Positions 1 to 7,269 of a DNA stretch of 10,986 nucleotides are shown here, piece after piece. The translations under genes and the position numbers were made by a program. The stretch is from NCBI GenBank assembly GCA_947472965.1, contig CANJEF010000012.1:1-10986 (forward strand), given 5' to 3'. Origin of the DNA: Sphingobacteriales bacterium. GTDB taxonomy: Bacteria > Bacteroidota > Bacteroidia > Chitinophagales > Chitinophagaceae. Position 1 is the stretch's first letter, and every line of letters starts with the position of its first letter. Below the pieces are notes generated by a model. The model saw only the letters and a list, made by a program, of their open reading frames with translations, had not been told where the DNA came from and did not search any database.

Positions 1-1
1 C

Positions 2-991
2 AATCGAAAACAACTGGAACTGATTCCTGGAATCGGATCTATACGGGCATCTGAAATTAGAAAATTCAGGTCGTTTGATAAAGCTGAAAAGGAGCTCAAG
101 TATGTAAATGATAATCAGATTAAAGTACTTGTAAAAGGCCATGATTCATATCCCCGACGACTTGAGCAATGCATCGATGCACCACATGTTTTATATTATA
201 AGGGCAGTGCTGATCTCAATGCCAGCAAAGCGATTAGCCTCGTTGGTACCAGAAGTCCCACTGCCTATGGGAGGGAAAATGTTGTTGAGATTTTAGGCGT
301 ATTGGCAGCATATGGTACGTTGGTTTTTAGTGGGCTCGCCTATGGAATTGATACCATCGCCCACAAGGAATCGTTGAAAAATAACTTGCCAACAATTGCA
401 GTTCTGGGACATGGTTTCAATTTCGTGTACCCTTATGAAAACAGACAGTTGGCATCCGATATGATTCATGCTGGCGGGCTGCTCACGGAATTCATGCACG
501 ATGTAAAACCAGACAAGCAAAATTTCCCCAAACGCAATAGAATTGTTGCCGGTATTGCTGATGCAGTTATTGTAGTTGAAAGTGGGGATAAGGGCGGGAG
601 TCTTATTACAGCCGATATTGCGAATAGCTACAACCGCGATATTTTAGCAATTCCGGGACGAACAACCGATTTAAAGAGTCATGGGTGCAATCAGTTGATC
701 AAAAACAACAAGGCTAATCTCATCACATCTGGAAGCGACCTTGTTGAATTTCTGAATTGGACGACCAGGCAAGCCCCCCGAAAATCAAATCAATTGGAGC
801 TTTTCCTCGACTTAAATGAACAAGAGAAATTAATATTTAAACAAATCATCGAAAATGGTCCTATCTCCATTGATGAGATCACCATAAATGCAGGAATCAA
901 GCCCAGTATGGCTGCAGCTGTTATTTTTTCCCTCGAAATGAAAAACCTAATTATTGCCCTGCCGGGGAAATGCTATAAGACCCTCCATTGA
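2..991 (+). CDS. dprA: DNA processing protein DprA (Smf), 5'-truncated by window edge
   Basis: DprA binds incoming single-stranded DNA in the cytoplasm and loads RecA during natural transformation; it is also widespread in bacteria not known to be competent. The frame is open from base 2 to the TGA at 989-991, giving 329 visible residues, so roughly 30-40 N-terminal residues probably lie beyond the left edge. A helix-hairpin-helix-like stretch (LELIPGIGSIRASEI) lies near visible residues 5-20. The Rossmann core follows: GTRSPTAYG from residue 82, SGLAYGIDTIAH from 110, then GGLLTEF, FPKRNRIVAGIADAVIVVE, GSLITADIA and ILAIPG. A C-terminal winged-helix domain (LNEQEKLIFKQIIENGPIS onward) closes the protein. 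The TTG at 302 is only an internal codon, because conserved DprA sequence runs upstream of it in frame. guaB follows after 27 bases. Identification is by motif recognition and is very secure; actual competence of the host is not shown. Confidence 0.95.
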   Translation, partial: NRKQLELIPGIGSIRASEIRKFRSFDKAEKELKYVNDNQIKVLVKGHDSYPRRLEQCIDAPHVLYYKGSADLNASKAISLVGTRSPTAYGRENVVEILGVLAAYGTLVFSGLAYGIDTIAHKESLKNNLPTIAVLGHGFNFVYPYENRQLASDMIHAGGLLTEFMHDVKPDKQNFPKRNRIVAGIADAVIVVESGDKGGSLITADIANSYNRDILAIPGRTTDLKSHGCNQLIKNNKANLITSGSDLVEFLNWTTRQAPRKSNQLELFLDLNEQEKLIFKQIIENGPISIDEITINAGIKPSMAAAVIFSLEMKNLIIALPGKCYKTLH

Positions 992-1015
992 TTTTTAAAA
1001 AAATGTTTACCTTCG
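988..1015 (+). promoter_or_regulatory. Putative Bacteroidota-type promoter of guaB, overlapping the dprA stop
   Basis: TTG at 988-990, a 17-base spacer and TACCTTCG at 1008-1015 resemble the Bacteroidota -33 TTG / -7 TAnnTTTG consensus, with one mismatch in the -7 box. The -33 element shares bases with the dprA stop codon. The box ends only three bases before the guaB ATG at 1019. With the usual distance from the -7 box, transcription would begin at or within a few bases of the ATG, giving a leaderless or nearly leaderless mRNA. No start site has been measured, and the match is short. Confidence 0.5.
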
Positions 1016-1018
1016 CCT

Positions 1019-2500
1019 ATGGCAACAAGAATTCAACCCCCCAAGCCCAAATTTGTTGGCGAAGGACTCACCTTCGATGATGTACTGCTCGTTCCCGCAT
1101 ATTCAGATGTTTTACCCCGGGAAGTGAACATTTCAACAAGACTGACAAAGGACATAGCACTAAATATTCCTTTGCTCTCCTCAGCAATGGATACCGTAAC
1201 AGAAGCGAACCTTGCTATTGCCCTGGCACGTGAAGGTGGTATAGGCATCCTCCATAAAAACATGACCATCGAAAATCAAGTTGAAGAGGTTCGACGTGTT
1301 AAGCGAAGTGAAAGTGGACTTATCATAGATCCCATTACACTTAAAGTTGATGCTGTTATCTCAGATGCACTCAAACTTATGAAGGAAAATAAAATTGGTG
1401 GAATTCCAATTGTTGATTCAAATAACAAGCTTGTAGGGATCCTTACAAATAGGGATTTGCGATTCGAAACTAATATGAAGAAAAAGGTCAGTGAAGTGAT
1501 GACTACTGAAAATCTCATCACTGCACCAGAAGGAACCGATCTGCGAAAGGCAGAAAAAATTCTTCAGAATTATAAAATTGAAAAATTGCCTGTGGTTAGC
1601 AGGAATGGAAAATTAATTGGTCTGATTACATACCGAGATATCCTTCAACTTCAAAGTTGTCCAAATGCTGTGAAGGATGAGTTCGGTCGATTGAGGGTAG
1701 GAGCTGCATTGGGAATTACCAAAGACCTCTTGGAACGAACGGCAGCACTGCAACAGATCGGTGTTGACATAGTTTGTTTGGATAGTGCACATGGACATAC
1801 AAAAGGGGTAGTGGATTCACTGAAACTCTTAAGAAAAAACTTCAAGAAGCTAAATATTATTGCTGGCAATGTTGCAACTGCAGCAGGCGCAAAGGCCCTG
1901 GCAGATGCGGGTGCGGATTGTGTTAAGGTTGGTATTGGCCCTGGCTCAATTTGTACAACCCGGATCGTAGCTGGAGCCGGAATTCCACAAATCACAGCAA
2001 TTTTGGAAGCATCATCTGCCTTGAAAAAAATGAATATCCCAATCATTGCTGATGGTGGTATTCGATATACAGGTGATTTTGTGAAGGCAATCGCTGCTGG
2101 TGCTTCAACGGTTATGATGGGAAGTGTATTCGCTGGAGTTGAGGAAAGTCCGGGTGAAACAATCATTTATGAAGGAAGAAAATTCAAGCAATACCGCGGT
2201 ATGGGTTCAATCGGGGCCATGCAACAAGGTAGCAGCGACCGCTATTTCCAGGACGTCGAGGATGGAATAAAGAAATTGGTACCTGAAGGGATTGAGGGCA
2301 GGGTTCCATACAAGGGGAGCTTGAGTGAAGTGATTACGCAATATGCAGGAGGATTAAGGGCGGGTATGGGATACTGTGGGGCTAAAAACATTGAAGAACT
2401 CCAACAGGCGCAGTTCATCAAGATAACTGCTGCAGGGATGAAAGAGAGTCACGCACATGATGTAGCAATCACCAAAGAATCTCCTAACTATAGCCGCTAA
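1019..2500 (+). CDS. guaB: Inosine-5'-monophosphate dehydrogenase GuaB
   Basis: GuaB oxidises IMP to XMP with NAD+, the committed step of guanine nucleotide synthesis, as a cytoplasmic tetramer. The 493-residue product has the full bacterial IMPDH layout and usual length. The barrel begins at [18 protein letters not shown] (residues 16-33). Two CBS domains, usually nucleotide-sensing, occupy about 102-212. The catalytic loop [11 protein letters not shown] (305-315) carries the nucleophile Cys312. DGGIRYTGD (345-353) and MGS (367-369) bind the IMP phosphate. The flap has YRGMGS (392-397), and the Arg408-Tyr409 pair in SSDRYFQ matches the base that activates water. EGRVPYKG is at 426-433. The ATG at 1019 gives the expected N-terminus; the ATG at 1003 is out of frame. 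There is no clear Shine-Dalgarno sequence, which fits the promoter box immediately upstream. No key residue is missing. Confidence 0.98.
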   Translation: MATRIQPPKPKFVGEGLTFDDVLLVPAYSDVLPREVNISTRLTKDIALNIPLLSSAMDTVTEANLAIALAREGGIGILHKNMTIENQVEEVRRVKRSESGLIIDPITLKVDAVISDALKLMKENKIGGIPIVDSNNKLVGILTNRDLRFETNMKKKVSEVMTTENLITAPEGTDLRKAEKILQNYKIEKLPVVSRNGKLIGLITYRDILQLQSCPNAVKDEFGRLRVGAALGITKDLLERTAALQQIGVDIVCLDSAHGHTKGVVDSLKLLRKNFKKLNIIAGNVATAAGAKALADAGADCVKVGIGPGSICTTRIVAGAGIPQITAILEASSALKKMNIPIIADGGIRYTGDFVKAIAAGASTVMMGSVFAGVEESPGETIIYEGRKFKQYRGMGSIGAMQQGSSDRYFQDVEDGIKKLVPEGIEGRVPYKGSLSEVITQYAGGLRAGMGYCGAKNIEELQQAQFIKITAAGMKESHAHDVAITKESPNYSR

Positions 2501-2509
2501 AACAACTGC

Positions 2510-3694
2510 ATGAAATGGGTAAGTTATAGGGTAGTCTTATTTTTTTTCTTTGCCCTTATTATATCAAATGTTAAGGCGCAGGATAGTTGCGGATTGCGGA
2601 TTAGTCTGCTTACCTGTACTCCGGGGTCAGAGCTTTATTCTGTGTTTGGGCATAATGCACTCCGTATTGTAGATACTGCTGCAGGTACCGATATTGTTTA
2701 TAATTATGGAACATTCGATTTTGATGATCCCGACTTCTATACCAAATTTGTTCGAGGAAGGTTGATGTATTTTCTAAGCCAGCAAAGCTTTCCAAACTTT
2801 AAGTATGAATATGAATATTTCAAGCGTGGAATAATAGAGCAAGTTCTTGCATTTGATTGCCAAGAAAAGCTAGGAATTCAGGCTAGGCTTTTTGATAATA
2901 TGCAGGAGCAAAATCGTTATTATAAATATGATTTCCTGAAAGATAATTGCACAACTCGCCTGCGTGACATCATTTTCACATCAGCCTCATTGAAATATGA
3001 TAGCATACGACTGTCTTACCCCGTATCTTTCTCTTACCGAGATTATTTGCACACGTATTTAGATAGGGCGAAAATGGCATGGACCACCCTTGGAATTGAT
3101 TTGCTTTTGGGTCTTCGTGCAGATGTAAAAATGAGTATCTACGAGTCTATGTTTTTGCCCGACTATCTTCAAAAGGTCGTTGCACAAGCAAAAATTGGGG
3201 ATAAAAAATTGGTTTTAGAAGAAGTTGTTCTGGTGCCAGACCTTCAGCCAATTCCAACCTCACTGCCGCCGTTTTATTTGCCGATTTTTATTTTCTCAAT
3301 TCTGCTAGCGGCCATGGTTACTTTGGGTTTTTCGAAAAAGGATGCTGTTAAACGCTACCAACATGGCTTTGATAAAATATTGTTTTTGCTCACCGGCTTG
3401 TTGGGGATTTTATTGTTGATTATGTGGGTTGGAACCGATCACCAAAGTTTTGGTTATAACATAAATATTATATGGGCATTTCCGCTCAATGTGGTTTTCT
3501 TTTTTATGCTGGTGAAAGTCAATAAATCAAGGTTGAAATTATTTAAGATTTACAGCATCTTAACATTGGTGCTTCTTTTCATATCTTTTATTTTTCCTGG
3601 TACTGTAAGCCTTTCTTTAATACCCTTAATTATACTGCTCAGTTACCGATCTTGGATCCTTTCAAAAAATGATGAAAAATCATTTAATTCTTGA
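2510..3694 (+). CDS. lnb: DUF4105 / Lnb-family membrane protein, probable lipoprotein N-acyltransferase
   Basis: The 394-residue product starts with a signal peptide (hydrophobic 8-20, predicted cut after VKA at residue 23). A periplasmic domain of about 230 residues follows, then five predicted membrane helices near 254-274, 287-307, 320-337, 345-362 and 365-381. The soluble part has the DUF4105 signatures: SVFGHNALRI with His48, YNYGTFDF at 65-71, and DNCTTRLRD with Cys147. His48 and Cys147 are the likely catalytic pair (inferred). WVGTDHQSFGYNINIIWAFP between helices 2 and 3 is also typical of the family. To my knowledge, DUF4105 proteins of Bacteroides have been shown to N-acylate diacylated lipoproteins (Lnb), replacing the Lnt enzyme absent from most of the phylum. 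This copy would act in the inner membrane facing the periplasm. It starts 9 bases after the guaB stop, which suggests cotranscription. Family assignment is firm; the activity of this copy is inferred. Confidence 0.8.
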   Translation: MKWVSYRVVLFFFFALIISNVKAQDSCGLRISLLTCTPGSELYSVFGHNALRIVDTAAGTDIVYNYGTFDFDDPDFYTKFVRGRLMYFLSQQSFPNFKYEYEYFKRGIIEQVLAFDCQEKLGIQARLFDNMQEQNRYYKYDFLKDNCTTRLRDIIFTSASLKYDSIRLSYPVSFSYRDYLHTYLDRAKMAWTTLGIDLLLGLRADVKMSIYESMFLPDYLQKVVAQAKIGDKKLVLEEVVLVPDLQPIPTSLPPFYLPIFIFSILLAAMVTLGFSKKDAVKRYQHGFDKILFLLTGLLGILLLIMWVGTDHQSFGYNINIIWAFPLNVVFFFMLVKVNKSRLKLFKIYSILTLVLLFISFIFPGTVSLSLIPLIILLSYRSWILSKNDEKSFNS

Positions 3695-3702
3695 AAAACT
3701 GT

Positions 3703-3724
3703 TTATAAAATGCCAATTTTATAA
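3703..3724. repeat. Perfect AT-only inverted repeat (9-bp arms, 4-base loop) after lnb
   Basis: TTATAAAAT at 3703-3711 and ATTTTATAA at 3716-3724 are exact reverse complements around the loop GCCA. The element begins 8 bases after the lnb stop and lies 30 bases before the next candidate start. It could be a weak terminator for the guaB-lnb transcript or a protein-binding palindrome. The stem has no G-C pair, and no U-tract follows the right arm (next bases CGATTCGG), so an ordinary intrinsic terminator is not clearly supported. Confidence 0.45.
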
Positions 3725-3754
3725 CGATTCGGTCACAATCATTTAATTTCAAGA

Positions 3755-6403
3755 TTGGAGTATAAATTCATTCTAATAACAACCTTGAAGCCGATACGAA
3801 TAATCATATTATTGATTTTTTTCTACGTTCCTTCATTAGCGAATCACATTGCTGGTGGGGAAATATTCTATCAGTACTTAGGCCCCGGTGCTAACGCCAA
3901 TGTTGGAAAGTATAGAATAACACTAAAATTATATCGGGATTGCGATTCTGACCTTGATAGTATGGCAGCTCCGCTCTTCGCCTCTGAGTTTATAACAGTT
4001 TACAGTCTCGATAATATCAACAATTTTCTGAGTTTAGAATTGAAGCGTGAGAGGATAGATGTGGTTTCTCTAAGAAAGCCAGATCCATGTATAACAAAAC
4101 CGCCGCGTGTTTGCTATCAAATTGGATATTATAGATCAGAAATAGTGGATCTCCCATACACAAATAAGGGTTATACAATTGCATATCAACAATGTTGCAG
4201 AATCAAAAACATATTCAATGTCATTCGGTCTGAGGATTTTGGAGTTACGTATACCACGAATATTCCTGGAACCAATGATGTGCTAAATGGACCTGTGAAC
4301 AGCACACCTGTTTTCAAGACCAGTGATACTATCGTTATATGTGCCAACAACTTCTTTCGGTATGACTTTGGTGCAATTGATCCTGATAATGATAAATTGG
4401 AATATGAATTTGTGGATGCCTATCTTGGGGGAGGACGCGGAGTTGGTCAAACCAGGCCAGTTATTTCCACTTCACCGCCATATACGTCTTTGAATTATAA
4501 TTTTGGGTTTTCTGGTGAAGAGCCCTTCGGTTCGGATGTTTCACTCAATAGGAATACTGGAATAATTACAGGTATTGCCCCCATACAAGGTGTTTATGTT
4601 ATCTCGGTGGGTGTTATTGAAAAGCGAAATGGCAAAATTATAAATATCCATCGAAAAGACTTGCACTTGAAAATAGGTGACTGCTCTGTAGCGAGAGCAG
4701 AGCTTAATCCTACTTTTCTGACATGCAACGGCCTTGATCTTACATTCATGAATCTATCAACAAGTCCGCTTATCAAAACGTATGACTGGGATTTTGGTAT
4801 TTCTAGCACAAATCTTGATGTTTCAAATAGTCCTTCACCCACCTATTCTTTTCCTGCAGCCGGCAATTATAATGTACGTTTAATAACCAACAAGAATGAC
4901 GTGTGTTCCGATACAGGCTATACCATCGCAAAAGTATTTCCTGGTTTTGTTGTGAACTTTGAGGCACAAGAGTCATGTCTTGGGGTACCCTATAATTTCA
5001 TTGATGCATCCAAAACAATCTATGGTAGCATCAACCGGTGGAAATGGAATTTTGGAAATCCAGATGTTCTCAACGATAGTTCTGCATTACAGAATCCTTC
5101 ATATATCTACAATAAAAATGGAACTTACAATGTTTCATTTATTGTTGGAAACAGCCTGGGATGTGAGGACACCATCTCGAAACCAATTGTAGTTGACAAC
5201 AAACCTTTTTTAAAAATTCCGAATGATACATTGATGTGTTATTTGGATGAGCTACAATTAAATGCCCAAGGATCTGGAACTTTTTTTTGGACACCAAGTT
5301 TAAATATTTCAAATCAAAATATCCGTAACCCAATTGTAAAGCCTGGTACCGATACCCGCTATACCGTTAAACTTACACAGTCGCCCGGTTGCGAAAACAC
5401 TGCTTCGGTTATGGTGAAGGTAATTACAACTGTTGCATTGGAAGTTGGTGCTGATACTTCAATATGTCTTGGGGATAGTGTGAGGTTAAAGACCTTTTCC
5501 GATGGTTTGAAGTTCAGCTGGACACCTGCGAGAGACATCTCAAACCTAACAGTAAAAGCGCCAATCCTTATGCCCAAAGTTCTAACACGCTATAGTGTTA
5601 CTGCATCTATAGGTAGTTGCATTGCCACAGATGCCGTTACTGTTACTCCTGTTCCATTTCCAGTTGCAAACGCAGGCATCGATACAATTTTATGCTATGG
5701 AAGCAGCGTACAGCTTAAAGCATTTGGAGGAAGCCGCTTTGTATGGACACCTTCAGGGGGTTTAAATAATCCAATTGTATCAAATCCTGTTGCCCGTCCA
5801 CAAATAACCACCAATTTTGTTGTTGCTGTTTACGATAATAAAGGATGTTCCAAACCTGGTTTCGATACAGTTCGTGTTGAAGTCATCCCACCAGTCAAAG
5901 CATTTGCTGGTAATGATACGGTTGTTGTAATTGGACAACCCCTTCAACTCTTTGCATCAGGTGGTGATTCATATCAATGGACTCCCTCACGTTATTTGAG
6001 CAATCCAACTATTTTCAACCCGATCGCTAAATTAAGTGATGAAATTGTTTATACCTTGAAAGTGACTACCAAAGAAGGGTGTGTTGGTTCAGATACCATT
6101 AGAATCAAGGTTTATAAAACTCCGCCAGATATATATGTGCCAACAGCTTTTACACCCAATGCAGATGGATTAAATGATATCTTGACTCCGATCCCTGTTG
6201 GCATTGAAATCTTCAGTTATTTCAAGTTATACAATCGCTATGGCGAGCTTGTATTCTCCACAACCGAAGTTGGTAAAGGGTGGAACGGAGCTTTTAAAGG
6301 CAAGCAACAGGGTAATGAAACTTTTGTATGGCATGTATTGGGAAGAGACTATCTCGGAAGAGAGATTTTTAAAAAGGGACAAACCACACTGGTTAGACGT
6401 TAG
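3755..6403 (+). CDS. Secreted multidomain PKD/Ig-like protein with T9SS type B (CHU_C) sorting domain
   Basis: This is a predicted cell-surface or secreted adhesin-like protein of unknown ligand. Residues 1-29 form a signal peptide (predicted cut SLA/N). Residues 30-317 begin NHIAGGEIFYQYLGPG, an N-terminus I recognise from Bacteroidota surface proteins, and include a cadherin-like stretch with DPDNDKLEYEF and NRNTGIITGIAP. Two PKD domains follow, near 318-396 (YDWDFG, 343-348) and 399-481 (WKWNFG, 429-434), then four Ig-like repeats at about 484-789. The end (790-882) is a CHU_C/type B sorting domain: YVPTAFTPNADGLND, LYNRYGELVF, W-x-G and a basic tail. Such domains direct export through the T9SS. 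No ATG lies in frame between the upstream stop at 3722-3724 and the signal peptide. TTG 3755 is used here; TTG 3785 (residue 11) would give a compact signal peptide beginning MKPIRIII. No porP/sprF-like partner adjoins the gene. Confidence 0.88.
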   Translation: MEYKFILITTLKPIRIIILLIFFYVPSLANHIAGGEIFYQYLGPGANANVGKYRITLKLYRDCDSDLDSMAAPLFASEFITVYSLDNINNFLSLELKRERIDVVSLRKPDPCITKPPRVCYQIGYYRSEIVDLPYTNKGYTIAYQQCCRIKNIFNVIRSEDFGVTYTTNIPGTNDVLNGPVNSTPVFKTSDTIVICANNFFRYDFGAIDPDNDKLEYEFVDAYLGGGRGVGQTRPVISTSPPYTSLNYNFGFSGEEPFGSDVSLNRNTGIITGIAPIQGVYVISVGVIEKRNGKIINIHRKDLHLKIGDCSVARAELNPTFLTCNGLDLTFMNLSTSPLIKTYDWDFGISSTNLDVSNSPSPTYSFPAAGNYNVRLITNKNDVCSDTGYTIAKVFPGFVVNFEAQESCLGVPYNFIDASKTIYGSINRWKWNFGNPDVLNDSSALQNPSYIYNKNGTYNVSFIVGNSLGCEDTISKPIVVDNKPFLKIPNDTLMCYLDELQLNAQGSGTFFWTPSLNISNQNIRNPIVKPGTDTRYTVKLTQSPGCENTASVMVKVITTVALEVGADTSICLGDSVRLKTFSDGLKFSWTPARDISNLTVKAPILMPKVLTRYSVTASIGSCIATDAVTVTPVPFPVANAGIDTILCYGSSVQLKAFGGSRFVWTPSGGLNNPIVSNPVARPQITTNFVVAVYDNKGCSKPGFDTVRVEVIPPVKAFAGNDTVVVIGQPLQLFASGGDSYQWTPSRYLSNPTIFNPIAKLSDEIVYTLKVTTKEGCVGSDTIRIKVYKTPPDIYVPTAFTPNADGLNDILTPIPVGIEIFSYFKLYNRYGELVFSTTEVGKGWNGAFKGKQQGNETFVWHVLGRDYLGREIFKKGQTTLVRR
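5204..6121 (+). repeat. Four tandem Ig-like repeats (about 75-80 residues each) inside the secreted protein
   Basis: Residues about 484-562, 563-636, 637-715 and 716-789 share one pattern: a D-T pair near the start (NDT, GADTSIC, GIDTILC, GNDTVVV), a hydrophobic-Q/R-L strand, then F/Y-x-W-T-P-(S/A) with an L/I-S/N-N turn, an N-P-I or similar turn, T-x-Y/F-x-V and a G-C or S-C near the end (GCENT, SCIAT, GCSKP, GCVGS). The W-T-P is present in all four: FFWTP, FSWTP, FVWTP, YQWTP. The copies have diverged well beyond near-identity, so the array is old and not a recent DNA-level duplication. They probably form a stalk between the PKD domains and the sorting domain. Confidence 0.75.
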
Positions 6404-6410
6404 TGATGTT

Positions 6411-6495
6411 CTGTATACTCCACAGAAGTAAATTTCAAAGAATTGTTTCATTAACTTCATTGAAAGGATTAAAAAAATATTTCAACCTGTATACT
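6411..6495 (+). repeat. Direct repeat CTGTATACT, two copies, between the secreted-protein gene and ydfG
   Basis: CTGTATACT occurs at 6411-6419 and 6487-6495 in the 116-base gap 6404-6519. Each copy contains the palindrome GTATAC and a TATACT hexamer. The second copy lies 25 bases before the ydfG ATG and could mark an operator or a -10-like element; nothing else supports this. The rest of the gap is AT-rich, with no convincing terminator and no good TAnnTTTG box at proper spacing. Confidence 0.3.
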
Positions 6496-6519
6496 ATTTT
6501 CTGAATTTAAAATTTCAAT

Positions 6520-7269
6520 ATGAAAAAAATACTCATCACTGGAGCGAGTTCCGGATTTGGTAAAGCCATTGCAGAAAAATTTGCATCATCTGGTTTTGAA
6601 CTTATCATAACAGGTCGAAGAGAAGAAATGTTAAGTGAACTAAAGGAGGAACTTATTCTAAAATATAATGTAAAGGTTACAGTGCTTGTTTTTGATGTTC
6701 AAAATAAAAAAAAGACGTTCGATGTTTTACAGGATAATCCGATCTTGGAAGATCTTGATATTTTGGTTAACAATGCAGGACTGGCACTAGGCAGGGATTT
6801 GTTTGATGAGGCGAATTTAGACGATTGGGAGACCATGATAGATACCAATGTGAAAGGCTTGTTATATGTTACAAAAGCAGTGTTGCCTAATTTTATCAAA
6901 AGAGGGCTAGGACATATTATCAATATCGGTTCCACTGCCGGCAAAGAAGTGTATGAGCGGGGAAACGTTTATTGTGCTACCAAAATGTCTGTTGATGCGT
7001 TAAGTCAGGCCATGCGCATTGATCTGCTTCGCCATAAAGTAAAAGTTACCGTTATACATCCCGGTGCTGCCGACACAGAATTTTCCACCGTTCGCTTTAA
7101 AGGCGATAAGCAAAAGGCCAGTGCTGTTTATGAAGGGTATACACCTTTGTATGGTGCTGATATCGCCGATACAGTTCATTATACGGCACATCTTCCTCCG
7201 CATGTATGCATCAATAGTATTGTGATGACATGCCTTGCGCAGGCAAATTCGTTTTATTTGTTTAAATAG
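6520..7269 (+). CDS. ydfG: YdfG-like NADP-dependent short-chain dehydrogenase
   Basis: The 249-residue product is a classical short-chain dehydrogenase. The cofactor motif TGASSGFG is at residues 7-14, and TGRREE (31-36) has arginines after the second strand that favour NADP(H). NNAG is at 84-87. The catalytic set is Asn110, Ser138, Tyr151 and Lys155 (YxxxK), with PG at 181-182. Long stretches match my memory of E. coli YdfG: ILVNNAGLALG, DWETMIDTN, GHIINIGSTAG, and TEFS-x-VRFKGD near 186-196. Length matches the family (about 248). YdfG enzymes oxidise 3-hydroxy acids such as L-allo-threonine and serine, and reduce malonic semialdehyde; the substrate of this copy is not determined. It acts in the cytoplasm. 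The gene is 116 bases after the secreted-protein gene and convergent with sprA, so it probably has its own promoter. The ATG at 6520 starts MKKILITGASSG, the expected N-terminus. Confidence 0.88.
   Translation: MKKILITGASSGFGKAIAEKFASSGFELIITGRREEMLSELKEELILKYNVKVTVLVFDVQNKKKTFDVLQDNPILEDLDILVNNAGLALGRDLFDEANLDDWETMIDTNVKGLLYVTKAVLPNFIKRGLGHIINIGSTAGKEVYERGNVYCATKMSVDALSQAMRIDLLRHKVKVTVIHPGAADTEFSTVRFKGDKQKASAVYEGYTPLYGADIADTVHYTAHLPPHVCINSIVMTCLAQANSFYLFK

Noticed and set aside
302..991. A separate short gene starting at TTG 302
   Set aside because: The same frame continues to base 2 and encodes conserved DprA sequence (HhH-like region and GTRSPTAYG), so 302 is internal.
1003..1018. ATG at 1003 as the guaB start
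   Set aside because: It is 16 bases from the true start and out of frame; ATG 1019 gives the conserved IMPDH N-terminus.
1651..2166. Minus-strand open frame of 171 codons inside guaB
   Set aside because: It lies opposite a strongly conserved gene and has a biased composition rich in A, P and S, with no recognisable domain. It is a shadow frame.
2501..2509. Regulatory element between guaB and lnb
   Set aside because: The gap is nine bases with no recognisable motif; simple cotranscription explains it.
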